NCBI GenBank assembly: GCA_030668875.1
Contig: DAOVER010000006.1
Span: 1 to 64,000 of the forward strand
Reading direction: 5' to 3'
From: Candidatus Heimdallarchaeota archaeon
Lineage (GTDB): Archaea > Asgardarchaeota > Heimdallarchaeia > Heimdallarchaeales > Heimdallarchaeaceae
DNA length: 64,000 nt
Below the pieces are notes generated by a model. That model was not told the DNA's origin and searched no databases. It saw only the letters and a list, made by a program, of their open reading frames with translations. Both the position numbers and the translations under genes were made by a program. Positions 33,972 through 41,955 of the stretch are shown in pieces; position 1 is the first letter of the stretch, and each line of letters opens with the position of its first letter.

Positions 33972-35912
33972 ATGTCTTCCGTTTCTTCTCAAGTACTGAA
34001 ACAACAAAACATAGTTGTGCGCACCTATCAGATGGGTGTCAAGTTTCCAGGAACTAGGGAGGAACGAAGAGCATTAGAACGAGAAGCTAACCAACGGATT
34101 AAGGGATTACAAGTTCAACAAGAAGATATCATTAGAGACAAGGTAGCGGTTCAAGCAGCTTTAGAACTTGCGAGGACAGACTATCACAAGAATCCCAAAT
34201 ATGCAATTTCTAAAATATCAAAAGTTACCAAAAACTCAAGAAATATAGCTGTAAGTGCTTACAATAGTCTGTTCACTGCATCAAAAATCACTGTAGGTAA
34301 AGAAAGAAAAGTTGCAGATTTTTTTAGCATGTTGTTGAACATGCCTGAACGAGCTATTGAATGGTTCGTTTTTGGGCGCAGCCCCATCTTAGAAAACTAC
34401 TTGGTTAAAAAATGGGAAGTTTCCCGTATTTATATTATTAATTTCATCCATGGATTAAGGAGACAATTTGATAAAATTTGCTCATCTAATCTAAAGTATA
34501 ATTCCAGTCTACCTCTTCTATCTCAAAAAGAAGTGGAAAAATCTATCAACGTTTGTTACAAGAAGAAGTGTAGAGATTTAACTACACCTGAGCTAATGAA
34601 GAAGACAGAGAACTTCGTTCTGATTCTTCGAACTCTTCAAGCAAATACAGACATTATAGCTCCGTTTCTTACTTCTTGGATAAACACTGTTCATTCTTCC
34701 CGGTGGAAGAGTATGGAAAAACTACGGAATGAAATAGCTGAAGCATTGGGTAGTAAAAACAGAAGTCTATTTTCTGCATTAAGGACGATCATAGTCTTCG
34801 CACTCTTTCCAAATTTAGGAAAGACTGTTCATGATTTGATACAAAAAGCTCAACCAGAGAGATTAATTAATCCGCCATTTAAACGAAAAAAGAAAGGAAG
34901 AAGACCCATATTACTACTAATGGGAACTAGACATATTGTTATGAGACCAGGAGATGCAAATTATATGACCTTCTTAGCTAAAGCTGATGGTAGGTTTGAT
35001 CTAAGTTTCCTTCTGAAAAATCATCCAAGGATAATAGGGGAACTGATTTTTCCAAAAAGAGTAAGGGAATACCTAATAAATGGAGCGAAAATCAGATGTC
35101 TAAGTATAAGAAGTGAACAAGCCCCAGGATATAAGATACGGGTTTATGCATTTCTTGAAGGACCAGAAGAAGTCTTCTTAAACTATAAACTAGTTAAAGA
35201 GTTTCTAAAAGTCATTAAAGTTTCAAAAACCGATTTTGTTGGTTTAGATGTTAATCGTATAGGAGAACATATGTTAGCACTATCGAATGAAGTGAGATTG
35301 CCTAAGAGATTCAAAGTTCTTTTTGAGAGATATAGAATGTTAGACAAAAAAAGGATGCCAGAACTACACTTTAGTTTAACATGCAAAGCAAAACAAAAGA
35401 AAATAGCAAGTTATTATAAAACAAAAGGAGAACTTAATCGAATTTACAAACGAAAAAGAAACATAGTTAAAGAGATAAGAAACCTCATACCACACTTTCT
35501 TGCAGCTGTTATAATCAAGAGCCAATGTAAAGTATTCTTTATGGAAGACATAGAATATAACCCAAAAGGCAAAAAAGGAGCACTCGCAAAAGCAATTAAA
35601 AGTATGCCAAAGAGTATAAGTTTGTTTGAAAAAGCAACTGTATTGGCATCAAATATGCTTGGATATAAAGTACAATTAGTGACAGTTGATCAAAGAGGAA
35701 CAAGCAGGTATCATAACAAATGTGGTGGAAAGATAGAGAGAGACCCGAGGAATCACTATGATAGAGCACCATGTAAAAAATGTGGAAAAAAGGTAAATAC
35801 ACACACAAATGCAGCAAAGAATATTGTAGAAAAAGGACTCAAAAAATTAAAATCACAATATCGCTCCTCTCCGCATACGAGGAGTTTGGGGACACCCAAT
35901 AAGCAGAACTAA
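33972..35912 (+). CDS. Large TnpB-like (OrfB) RNA-guided nuclease homologue with altered RuvC-III
   Basis: A 646-residue protein, well above the usual 350-450 of TnpB. Residues about 1-320 have no clear match; they are helical and basic and would be the REC/WED-like part. The split RuvC domain follows: RuvC-I GLDVNR with Asp426, RuvC-II FFMEDIE with Glu525, a zinc ribbon (Cys584, Cys601, Cys604 with His581) and RuvC-III NTHTNAAKNI. At RuvC-III the usual Asp two residues before the Asn is His611. The C-terminus (GTPNKQN) reads into a structured 3' region. No TnpA is adjacent. TnpB uses an omega-RNA from this end to cut DNA; a diverged RuvC-III could mean loss of cutting, as in TldR proteins, but this needs testing. 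Confidence 0.75.
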   Translation: MSSVSSQVLKQQNIVVRTYQMGVKFPGTREERRALEREANQRIKGLQVQQEDIIRDKVAVQAALELARTDYHKNPKYAISKISKVTKNSRNIAVSAYNSLFTASKITVGKERKVADFFSMLLNMPERAIEWFVFGRSPILENYLVKKWEVSRIYIINFIHGLRRQFDKICSSNLKYNSSLPLLSQKEVEKSINVCYKKKCRDLTTPELMKKTENFVLILRTLQANTDIIAPFLTSWINTVHSSRWKSMEKLRNEIAEALGSKNRSLFSALRTIIVFALFPNLGKTVHDLIQKAQPERLINPPFKRKKKGRRPILLLMGTRHIVMRPGDANYMTFLAKADGRFDLSFLLKNHPRIIGELIFPKRVREYLINGAKIRCLSIRSEQAPGYKIRVYAFLEGPEEVFLNYKLVKEFLKVIKVSKTDFVGLDVNRIGEHMLALSNEVRLPKRFKVLFERYRMLDKKRMPELHFSLTCKAKQKKIASYYKTKGELNRIYKRKRNIVKEIRNLIPHFLAAVIIKSQCKVFFMEDIEYNPKGKKGALAKAIKSMPKSISLFEKATVLASNMLGYKVQLVTVDQRGTSRYHNKCGGKIERDPRNHYDRAPCKKCGKKVNTHTNAAKNIVEKGLKKLKSQYRSSPHTRSLGTPNKQN

Positions 35913-35977
35913 GCACGCGAAAGTGTTTAGAAAGCTTCATAGTATGCGAGGCATAGCCGCTTTGCTAACAGGCAAAG
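35864..35977 (+). ncRNA. Candidate omega-RNA / structured right end of the TnpB-like gene
   Basis: The 3' end of the TnpB-like gene and 65 bp beyond it can fold. A 6-bp hairpin CTCCTC/GAGGAG is at 35864-35884. A second, CTTTGC/GCAAAG with a 6-nt loop, is at 35960-35977. GCATAC (35873-35878, in the first loop) is exactly complementary to GTATGC (35942-35947), so a pseudoknot is possible. TnpB omega-RNAs overlap the tnpB 3' end in just this way. Expression and a guide segment are not demonstrated. A guide would extend towards tRNA-Cys at 36006. Confidence 0.45.
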
Positions 35978-36005
35978 AAAGAAAATTTGAGTAAGATAAG
36001 AAAAA

Positions 36006-36081
36006 TGGAGCGGAGACGGAGATTTGAACTCCGATCGGCGGTTTTGCAGACCGCAGCATGGCCAGGTTTTGCTATCTCCGC
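36006..36081 (-). tRNA. tRNA-Cys (GCA)
   Basis: A 76-nt cloverleaf on the minus strand with encoded CCA. The acceptor GCGGAGA pairs with TCTCCGC, the anticodon stem GCGGT with ACCGC, and the loop CTGCAAA gives anticodon GCA. The discriminator is U, as expected for cysteine. The T arm is CGGAG/CTCCG. It lies about 28 bp beyond the TnpB-like structured end. Confidence 0.94.
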
Positions 36082-36184
36082 TTGTGTTGTTTTTGCTACT
36101 TTTTCTTTCCTTCTTTTTCTAAAAAACCTTTCTATCTTTTAGATGTTAATTTTTCTTAGCTTCTCTCCTTTTGTTACTTTTCTC

Positions 36185-37204
36185 TTATTTTATTATTTCT
36201 TTAAACTCTTCTTTTTCTCTTATTTTCGCAAACTGTTCTTCCTTTTTCGCTTCGTTTTTCATTTCACTATTTACCCTTGTAGCCTTTTCCAATTCTTTTA
36301 TTGCCTTCTTTTCTTTCCCTGTATTTGCATAGTATATCGCTTTATAATACCAGTAATCTTCCCCCCTTTCTTTTCTTCTTATTACATCTAGTAACTCCTT
36401 TAACTCTTCATATTGATGTTTATCCAAAGCCACTTTAATTTTCAGTGATAGAAAGAATTCCCTGTCTTTTTCTGAATCTAGTTTCTCTATCATCTCCTCC
36501 ACCAGCTCATATTGATGTTGACTCAGATAACATGTTCCAAAAGCAAATATTACTTCTGAGGATGTTGGGTTTAGTTTTAAAGCCTCATTCAACACTTTCA
36601 ATGCTGCTTTGTGCTTTGCTGTTTTCATGTAACAATATGCTAGATTTATCCATTCATTTACTGATCCCTCTCTTAAGGATAATCCATCTATATACAGACT
36701 TACAGCTAAATCATACTTTTCTTCATTCATGTAAAGGTTTGCAAGTCTAAAATATGCTTTTGTAAATGCTTTATCTAATTCTATTGTTTTAGTGTAATAT
36801 CTTTTTGCGGTTTCACTGTTACCCTTTTTCTCATAATCTATTCCCAATGAATAGTGAGCTCTAACCTGATCCTCATCTTGCTCTAAACTTTTCAAGTGTA
36901 CTTTTATTGCTTCCTCATAGTTTCCTATTTGCCTATAGGCTATACCTAGAAGAAGCATGGCTTTCAATGAGTTTGGATCATGTATAAGGTATTGCTGTAA
37001 CAAGGGAATAGCGAGAGAGTATTTTTTTGCTTTGATCTCTAAGGATGCACTTTTCAACAATATTTCAATTTCTTCTTCAGAGATTTTATATGCACAGTAA
37101 GTTATTTTTGCTGCAAAATGGAATCTCTGCCTAATTTCAAGCCTTTCCGAATACTTCTTTAGAAATCGAACAACGGCTTTACTCAAAGCACTCATTATGC
37201 TCAT
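36185..37204 (-). CDS. Tetratricopeptide repeat protein
   Basis: A 339-residue protein built of about seven to eight TPR units from residue 45 on (KKYSLAIPLLQQYLIHDPNS, GNYEEAIKVHLKSLEQDEDQ, GNSETAKRYYTKTIELDKAF and so on), ending in a lysine-glutamate-rich tail. There is no signal peptide, membrane span or enzyme domain. TPR solenoids bind partner proteins. The partner is unknown. Many such genes occur in Asgard archaea. The neighbours are tRNA-Cys and an MBL-fold gene, which give no further clue. Confidence 0.8.
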   Translation of the reverse strand: MSIMSALSKAVVRFLKKYSERLEIRQRFHFAAKITYCAYKISEEEIEILLKSASLEIKAKKYSLAIPLLQQYLIHDPNSLKAMLLLGIAYRQIGNYEEAIKVHLKSLEQDEDQVRAHYSLGIDYEKKGNSETAKRYYTKTIELDKAFTKAYFRLANLYMNEEKYDLAVSLYIDGLSLREGSVNEWINLAYCYMKTAKHKAALKVLNEALKLNPTSSEVIFAFGTCYLSQHQYELVEEMIEKLDSEKDREFFLSLKIKVALDKHQYEELKELLDVIRRKERGEDYWYYKAIYYANTGKEKKAIKELEKATRVNSEMKNEAKKEEQFAKIREKEEFKEIIK

Positions 37205-37275
37205 AATTCGATATTAAAGTAAAAAGATATCGGAAAAATCGAAAGAGATATTTGCCTTCATGTTCTTTGTAATGT

Positions 37276-37998
37276 ATGCCTTCTGATATTAAGGTTAACT
37301 GGGACTGGAAAGGTCAGTATTTCCGTGTTAAAGTACTCTGTTCTTTAGCTGGTGTTGCTACACAAATTTTAGTGAATGATATTGATACGTGTTCCAATAT
37401 TTTAATGGATGTAGGAGATGGGGTCATTAGAGATCTTATCTCGCTTCCTAAAACTCATTATGAGAACATTGATACTGTACTAATATCTCATGGTCATTTC
37501 GATCATGTCGGAAGCATCTTTTCCCTTTTGGCTTTCTTTAGAATGCTTAATCGAAAGAAAAAACTGTGTATAATAGCTCCACCTAAAGTCACAGAACTTC
37601 AAGGTTTGGTTAGAACTTTTCATGAAAGTTATGAAGATAGCACACCTTTCGAGTATGAGATCATTGAGATTGACTCAGAACTAAGTATTCTAGATATTAT
37701 TATCAAACCTTTTCCAGTTCAACATCGAGGTTCTCTTATTGGTGGTGATGAACTCCCTGAAATTCCTGCTATAGGTTTCAGTATCAGTAAGAAAGAGGAA
37801 ACTATTGTTTATACAGGCGATACTGGTTATTTTGAATTACTCAAATCTCACATCACAGGCGCAGATTTAGCTATTATAGAAGGTACACATAAGGGGGAGC
37901 CATCCAACTATCATCTCTCAGTTTCCCAAGCAAAGGAACTAGGAAAATTAGCTAAAAATCATCTCATTGTACATAAGATCCCAGAAACGCATGGTTAG
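37276..37998 (+). CDS. MBL-fold metallohydrolase (RNase Z/AttM-like)
   Basis: A 240-residue single-domain metallo-beta-lactamase-fold protein. The signature HGHFDHVGS is near residues 74-82. VQHRGSLIGG is near 154-163, YTGDTGYFELL gives the bridging Asp, and LAIIEGTH plus the final HKIPETHG supply late His ligands. The form resembles RNase Z-like or lactonase-like hydrolases, without the exosite of tRNA RNase Z. The substrate is unknown. It is divergent from the TPR gene by 71 bp. Confidence 0.75.
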   Translation: MPSDIKVNWDWKGQYFRVKVLCSLAGVATQILVNDIDTCSNILMDVGDGVIRDLISLPKTHYENIDTVLISHGHFDHVGSIFSLLAFFRMLNRKKKLCIIAPPKVTELQGLVRTFHESYEDSTPFEYEIIEIDSELSILDIIIKPFPVQHRGSLIGGDELPEIPAIGFSISKKEETIVYTGDTGYFELLKSHITGADLAIIEGTHKGEPSNYHLSVSQAKELGKLAKNHLIVHKIPETHG

Positions 37999-38008
37999 AG
38001 AGGTAGTT

Positions 38009-39106
38009 TCAAGGTATTCCTAAGAGATGTTCTTGAATATAATACCAAGGAATATTTTCAATTTCTGCTTGTTTTAAGTTATCTTTTAATCTTTGAGTTA
38101 AAGGATAAAACATGTATGCTATCTTTTCAAGCAGGAAGAAACCTGAATCTACCAAAGATTCTGAAATTGGTGAAGATTTCGGAACTACAGAAATAACTGT
38201 TGGTATGTTCTGTTCTTTGAGATACTCAATTGATTGGAGTACAAGTTGTCTCATCAACTGTTTCTGCTGTTTTCTACTTTCAACTGTAGCAAAAATATCT
38301 GAGATAATTCCTACAAATGGGTTGATTTTAGCAAAAGATGGCTGAAATATACTAACACGACATCCAGCAATTATTTTATCATTTAACATAACCATTAGAG
38401 CTATTGGAAAGTTTTCATTTATAGAACAATTCTTTATCCATTCCCATTTTTCATGGGTTAAAGAAGCATATCCAAAATTGTCATCGAAACAGTTTTTCAG
38501 ACTTCTTAAGAAAGAATCAATATCGGATTCATTAGCTAATTTTATTGGTAAATTTGACTTCTTATGAAAAATAGTTCGTGTTTTGGAGAGGGGCAATGAA
38601 AGAACAAGCAGCTTGTAGGGTAATTTGAAACCAGACCATGTTGCGGCATAATCTGTCATTCTAACCGCGACTGATGCTTGTTCTACTTCTTGAAAGCCTA
38701 GTTTTGAATATATGTCTCTAGCATGATATTTAGGATCTGCAGATAGAAAAAGACCATCCAAGTCATTCTCTTTGGCATAATCTATAGATCGGTTAATCAT
38801 TATTTTTGCAATCCCTTTTCCCCTGTGATTAGGGTGTGTAGCTACATAATCAATAGCCAATAAATCCAATTCTTCCTTTTGAAATCTTAACTTCCTTCTT
38901 GTTAATGTTGTATTAGCTATTATATCATTGTCTTTTTTAATAATGATGGAGCCCTCAAAATCAACTCCCGGTCTCTGAAAAATCGATTGTTCAAAAAATG
39001 CATTATCATATTTTGTTTTAAAACATATGTTGATAAGAGAGGATATTTCTGGTAAATCCTTCAGATTGTAACTACAAATCTTCATTATTCTAACAAGAAT
39101 CTTCAC
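38009..39106 (-). CDS. GNAT acetyltransferase (tandem GNAT-type)
   Basis: A 365-residue protein. The N-terminal GNAT domain has the acetyl-CoA motif ATHPNHRGKGIAKIMI near residues 89-104 and the closing YSKLGFQEV. The second half (about 195-345) looks like another degenerate GNAT fold (LMVMLNDKIIAGCRVSIF, GIISDIFATVESRKQQKQLM, ESLVDSGFFLLEK). Double-GNAT enzymes acetylate small amines or proteins. The acceptor is unknown. The start may be the first ATG or the ATG seven codons on (MKICSYNLKD). It is convergent with the MBL gene by 11 bp. Confidence 0.82.
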   Translation of the reverse strand: MKILVRIMKICSYNLKDLPEISSLINICFKTKYDNAFFEQSIFQRPGVDFEGSIIIKKDNDIIANTTLTRRKLRFQKEELDLLAIDYVATHPNHRGKGIAKIMINRSIDYAKENDLDGLFLSADPKYHARDIYSKLGFQEVEQASVAVRMTDYAATWSGFKLPYKLLVLSLPLSKTRTIFHKKSNLPIKLANESDIDSFLRSLKNCFDDNFGYASLTHEKWEWIKNCSINENFPIALMVMLNDKIIAGCRVSIFQPSFAKINPFVGIISDIFATVESRKQQKQLMRQLVLQSIEYLKEQNIPTVISVVPKSSPISESLVDSGFFLLEKIAYMFYPLTQRLKDNLKQAEIENIPWYYIQEHLLGIP

Positions 39107-39211
39107 TTTAATAAAATCTCGTTAAGAAGCTTATCAATTTGATACAAAACAATATTTAAAAAAATAAGGCACATGTTTTTATACCATTAAAAATCACTGT
39201 AGGCTGATAAT

Positions 39212-39910
39212 ATGTCTGATAAAAAGAAATCTCCGAAGAAGTCTGGTGTGGAGTCAGATAAAGGGGTGGTTCTCTTTAAAGACAATATTAAGAAACATGC
39301 AAAAGAGGAAAAAGACACCACCGAAACTGAAGATCAAAGCACTGAATCAAAACAAGCTAGCGAGTATATGATAAAACTAGTTTTAATTGGCGATTCTGCT
39401 GTAGGAAAAACTTCAATTCGAAATAATTATTTGGGTCTAGGGTTTGAAAAAGAACACATGACAACACTAGGGGCGGATTTTGCCGCAACCACAAAAACTG
39501 TAGATGATTACCAGATCAAATATCAGATTTGGGATCTAGCTGGGCAACCTATGTTTAAAAATGTTCGTCCACGATTTTTTAAGGGGTGTTTTGGTGCTTT
39601 AGCTGTATTTGACATTACAAGAAAAGAAACCTTTCATAACCTTACAAATTGGATTCAAGAACTGTATCAATTTAGTGGAAGAGGCGTAGTTCCTGTTATT
39701 ATTCTTTCAAACAAGATGGATCTTGGGGATCATGCTGTCTCAGTGGAAGAGGCTCAGGAGTTCATTGAAGAGCTCAACAAGAACACAACAGAACATAAAG
39801 TCGAAAACTTCTTTCTTGAAACATCTGCAAAAACTGGTCAAAACATTGATGAAGCATTTCGAATTCTTGGTGAATATATCGTTGAACGATATTCTTCAGA
39901 TAACGATTAA
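39212..39910 (+). CDS. Ras/Rab-type small GTPase
   Basis: A 232-residue eukaryote-like small GTPase. A charged 50-residue N-terminal extension precedes the G domain. G1 is GDSAVGKTS at 60-68, G3 is WDLAGQP with Asp108 and Gln112, G4 is NKMD at 167-170, and G5 is ETSAK at 203-207. A Thr in MTTLGADF serves as switch I. The catalytic Gln of switch II is kept, so it should hydrolyse GTP. There is no C-terminal cysteine for prenylation, so membrane attachment, if any, must be by another route. A TATA-like TTTTTATAC lies about 30 bp upstream. Roadblock proteins at 31112 and 48733 are candidate partners. Confidence 0.92.
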   Translation: MSDKKKSPKKSGVESDKGVVLFKDNIKKHAKEEKDTTETEDQSTESKQASEYMIKLVLIGDSAVGKTSIRNNYLGLGFEKEHMTTLGADFAATTKTVDDYQIKYQIWDLAGQPMFKNVRPRFFKGCFGALAVFDITRKETFHNLTNWIQELYQFSGRGVVPVIILSNKMDLGDHAVSVEEAQEFIEELNKNTTEHKVENFFLETSAKTGQNIDEAFRILGEYIVERYSSDND

Positions 39911-39925
39911 AAATAAGTAATTTCC

Positions 39926-40126
39926 TTAGATTATTTTCATAGTATATGCAACAATCAAAACTATTTCACATGCAACAAGTATTAATCCTGCAATTAGATG
40001 CCCTTCAAATAAACTCACGATTGCACTAGCCCCATTAAGCAGTATTCCAAAAATAATAAATAAATCATCAACTGAGGAAATTATTTCTTTCCACTTCTTT
40101 TTTATATTACCATTTGTGGTATTCAA
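39926..40126 (-). CDS. Small membrane protein, two predicted spans (66 aa)
   Basis: A 66-residue protein with two hydrophobic helices (LFIIFGILLNGASAIVSLF and LIAGLILVACEIVLIVAYTM) joined by a short loop and a basic, soluble N-terminus. The topology is plausible, but no family is recognised and there is no ribosome binding site. It is convergent with the small GTPase gene by 15 bp, so it could be a chance frame. I keep it with low confidence. Confidence 0.35.
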   Translation of the reverse strand: MNTTNGNIKKKWKEIISSVDDLFIIFGILLNGASAIVSLFEGHLIAGLILVACEIVLIVAYTMKII

Positions 40127-40443
40127 AAGATTTACTTCCGCTTATCGCCTACTTATCGTTATAGTATCCTTCGGCTTTATATCTATTTTCATAACCATTA
40201 TTCAGTTTTAAAGAACTTCGATGGAATTATAACAGTAAAAACATATGACTGAATCGCCAAATTTATTCTTTTTTTACTGATTACAAAAAGCATAAGTACA
40301 TACTTGAAAATACGCAAATATTGTGATTACAAACAATGCCATTTAACTAGCAAAGTAATCTTTTTAAACAAGGATTGTTCCCGAGACACTGAAGAAGCAC
40401 TATAGAGCTCTCTCTAGCGTTAAAACAAAAATGAGTGAATAAT
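40127..40443. other. Intergenic region before the eS19 gene block
   Basis: About 317 bp, AT-rich. A TATA-like TTTTTAAACAAGG lies some 75 bp before eS19, followed by a short GC-richer stretch (CCCGAGACACTGAAGAAGC) that may be the transcript leader. I see no tRNA, C/D-box RNA or open frame here. Confidence 0.4.
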
Positions 40444-40908
40444 ATGCCAACAGCTTATGATGTACCAGCTGATATGTTAATTTCAAGAATTGTAGAAGAG
40501 TTAAAGAAAGAAACAGAAATAAAACCACCAGAATGGGCTAAATTTGCAAAAACTGGAGTTCATAAAGAAAGCGCTCCCTCTCAACATGATTGGTGGTATA
40601 TTAGAGCTGCTTCTATCTTGAGAAAAATATATTTCAATGGTCCAATTGGTGTTTCTAAACTTCGAATTGCCTATGGTGGACGCAATAGAAGAGGTGTCAA
40701 ACCTGAACACTTTGCTAGAGGAAGTGGTGCAGTTATTCGCAAGGTGTTACAACAACTTGAAAAATCAGGCTATATTCAAAAGCAAAGCGGTCTTGGAAGT
40801 AAAAGTAGGGTCACAATAGGTCGCGTTATTACTTCTAAAGGTCATTCTTTCGTTGATAAGCTTTCTTCAGAGATCAAAAGACAGATTCCTGAATTAGAGA
40901 GATATTAA
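40444..40908 (+). CDS. rps19e: Ribosomal protein eS19
   Basis: About 154 residues beginning MPTAYDVPADMLI. The family segments PPEWAKFAKTGVHKE, WWYIRAASILRK, RIAYGGRNRRGVKPEHF and VLQQLEKSGYI form the winged-helix body of eS19. It is a small-subunit head protein that in archaea and eukaryotes helps rRNA maturation. It heads a plus-strand unit running eS19, PDCD5, eL39, eL31, aIF6, eL20, prefoldin alpha and FtsY, the conserved archaeal arrangement. The ATG at 40444 is preferred to the GTG three codons upstream. Confidence 0.95.
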   Translation: MPTAYDVPADMLISRIVEELKKETEIKPPEWAKFAKTGVHKESAPSQHDWWYIRAASILRKIYFNGPIGVSKLRIAYGGRNRRGVKPEHFARGSGAVIRKVLQQLEKSGYIQKQSGLGSKSRVTIGRVITSKGHSFVDKLSSEIKRQIPELERY

Positions 40909-40973
40909 ATTACAATTAATAATACAATAAAAAACAAAACATTAGTAGCTGACCAATAGGAGATGTTAAGCAG

Positions 40974-41312
40974 ATGTATAATGATGAAGAATTGGAAGCT
41001 ATAAGACAAAGAAAACTTGCTCAAATGCAAGAACAACAAATAGCGTCACAAGCTCAAGAAGAGCAACAAGCAACTCTTGAAGCTCAGAAGCAATCAATAC
41101 TACGTCAAATTCTTACTGAAAAAGCTAGACAAAGGCTTGCTAATGTTAAACTTGTCCGTCCTCAAGTTGCTGAAGCTGTAGAATTAAGATTAATTCAAAT
41201 TGCACAGCAAGGAGGAGTAAAAGAAAAAATCAATGATGAACAACTAAAAGAGACCCTTCGTAAAATCCAAGGACAAAAACGAGAGACAAAAGTAGATATA
41301 AGGCGATTATAA
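40974..41312 (+). CDS. PDCD5-like DNA-binding protein
   Basis: A 112-residue helical protein opening DEELEAIRQRKLAQMQEQQ, with RQILTEKARQRLANVKLVRP in the core and a basic tail (KREtKVDIRR region). It is the archaeal homologue of human PDCD5/TFAR19. Its cellular role in archaea is not settled, though it is nearly always linked to eS19 and eL39, as here. Its stop overlaps the eL39 start by one base. Confidence 0.93.
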   Translation: MYNDEELEAIRQRKLAQMQEQQIASQAQEEQQATLEAQKQSILRQILTEKARQRLANVKLVRPQVAEAVELRLIQIAQQGGVKEKINDEQLKETLRKIQGQKRETKVDIRRL

Positions 41313-41467
41313 TGGCAAGATATAGAAATTTATCACGAAAATTGAGATATGCGAAGGAAATGAAAACCAACAACCCCGTACCCAGCTGGTGTGTTATTAG
41401 AACAAATCGTCGCTTTCGTAATCATCCTAAACGTAGAAAATGGCGTTCAACTAGAATAAAAAGATAA
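41312..41467 (+). CDS. rpl39e: Ribosomal protein eL39
   Basis: A 51-residue, strongly basic protein starting MARYRNLSRKLRYAKEMKTN and ending WRSTRIKR, with the PVPSWCVIRTN centre typical of eL39. It threads into the large-subunit exit tunnel. The ATG overlaps the PDCD5 stop codon by one base, and eL31 follows 13 bp later. Confidence 0.95.
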   Translation: MARYRNLSRKLRYAKEMKTNNPVPSWCVIRTNRRFRNHPKRRKWRSTRIKR

Positions 41468-41480
41468 GGAGTTATAGAAT

Positions 41481-41921
41481 ATGTCTCAAGAAGCTATCGA
41501 AAGTATTTTTACCATTCCATTTTACCCAAAATTAAATAAAACAGCACCCTATAAGAGGACACCAAAAGCCGTTAGAATGTTAAAGGCTTTTATCATTAAA
41601 CACACTAAAGCTGATTTTGTTGTGATTACTAATGAATTAAATGAATTTCTTTGGGAAAGAGGTATTAGAAAACCTCCAAGAAAGGTCAAAGTTCGTGCTA
41701 TTGTTGAAACTATCGAAGAAGAAAAAATAGCAACCATTGAACTAATTCATGAAAAAGTTGACATTTCTGCTCGTCCTGATCTAGAAGGCATTTCATTACC
41801 AGGAGAACTTGAAGAAGAAGATGAAGAAGATGAAGAAGAAGATGATTCCTCTATTTCTGAAGAGCTTTTGGAAGAGGCCGTAACAGAAGAGCAAGAAGAA
41901 GAAAAGGAGAAAGAAAAATAG
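41481..41921 (+). CDS. rpl31e: Ribosomal protein eL31 with acidic C-terminal extension
   Basis: A 146-residue protein. The first 100 or so residues are eL31 (RTPKAVRMLKAFIIKHTKAD, NEFLWERGIRKPPRKVKVRA). The tail from about residue 110 is almost all Glu and Asp with a few Ser, which is absent from ordinary archaeal eL31 of 80-95 residues. eL31 lies at the rim of the exit tunnel where nascent chains and targeting factors dock, so an acidic tail there could affect factor binding. It is within the eS19-FtsY unit, 13 bp after eL39. Confidence 0.92.
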   Translation: MSQEAIESIFTIPFYPKLNKTAPYKRTPKAVRMLKAFIIKHTKADFVVITNELNEFLWERGIRKPPRKVKVRAIVETIEEEKIATIELIHEKVDISARPDLEGISLPGELEEEDEEDEEEDDSSISEELLEEAVTEEQEEEKEKEK

Positions 41922-41955
41922 AACTCCTTCCTCTATTTTTTTGAGGGTGAAAAAT

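Noticed and set aside
33972..35912. Possible Cas12 effector
   Set aside because: No CRISPR repeats or cas genes occur anywhere in the window, and the zinc and RuvC layout fits TnpB better.
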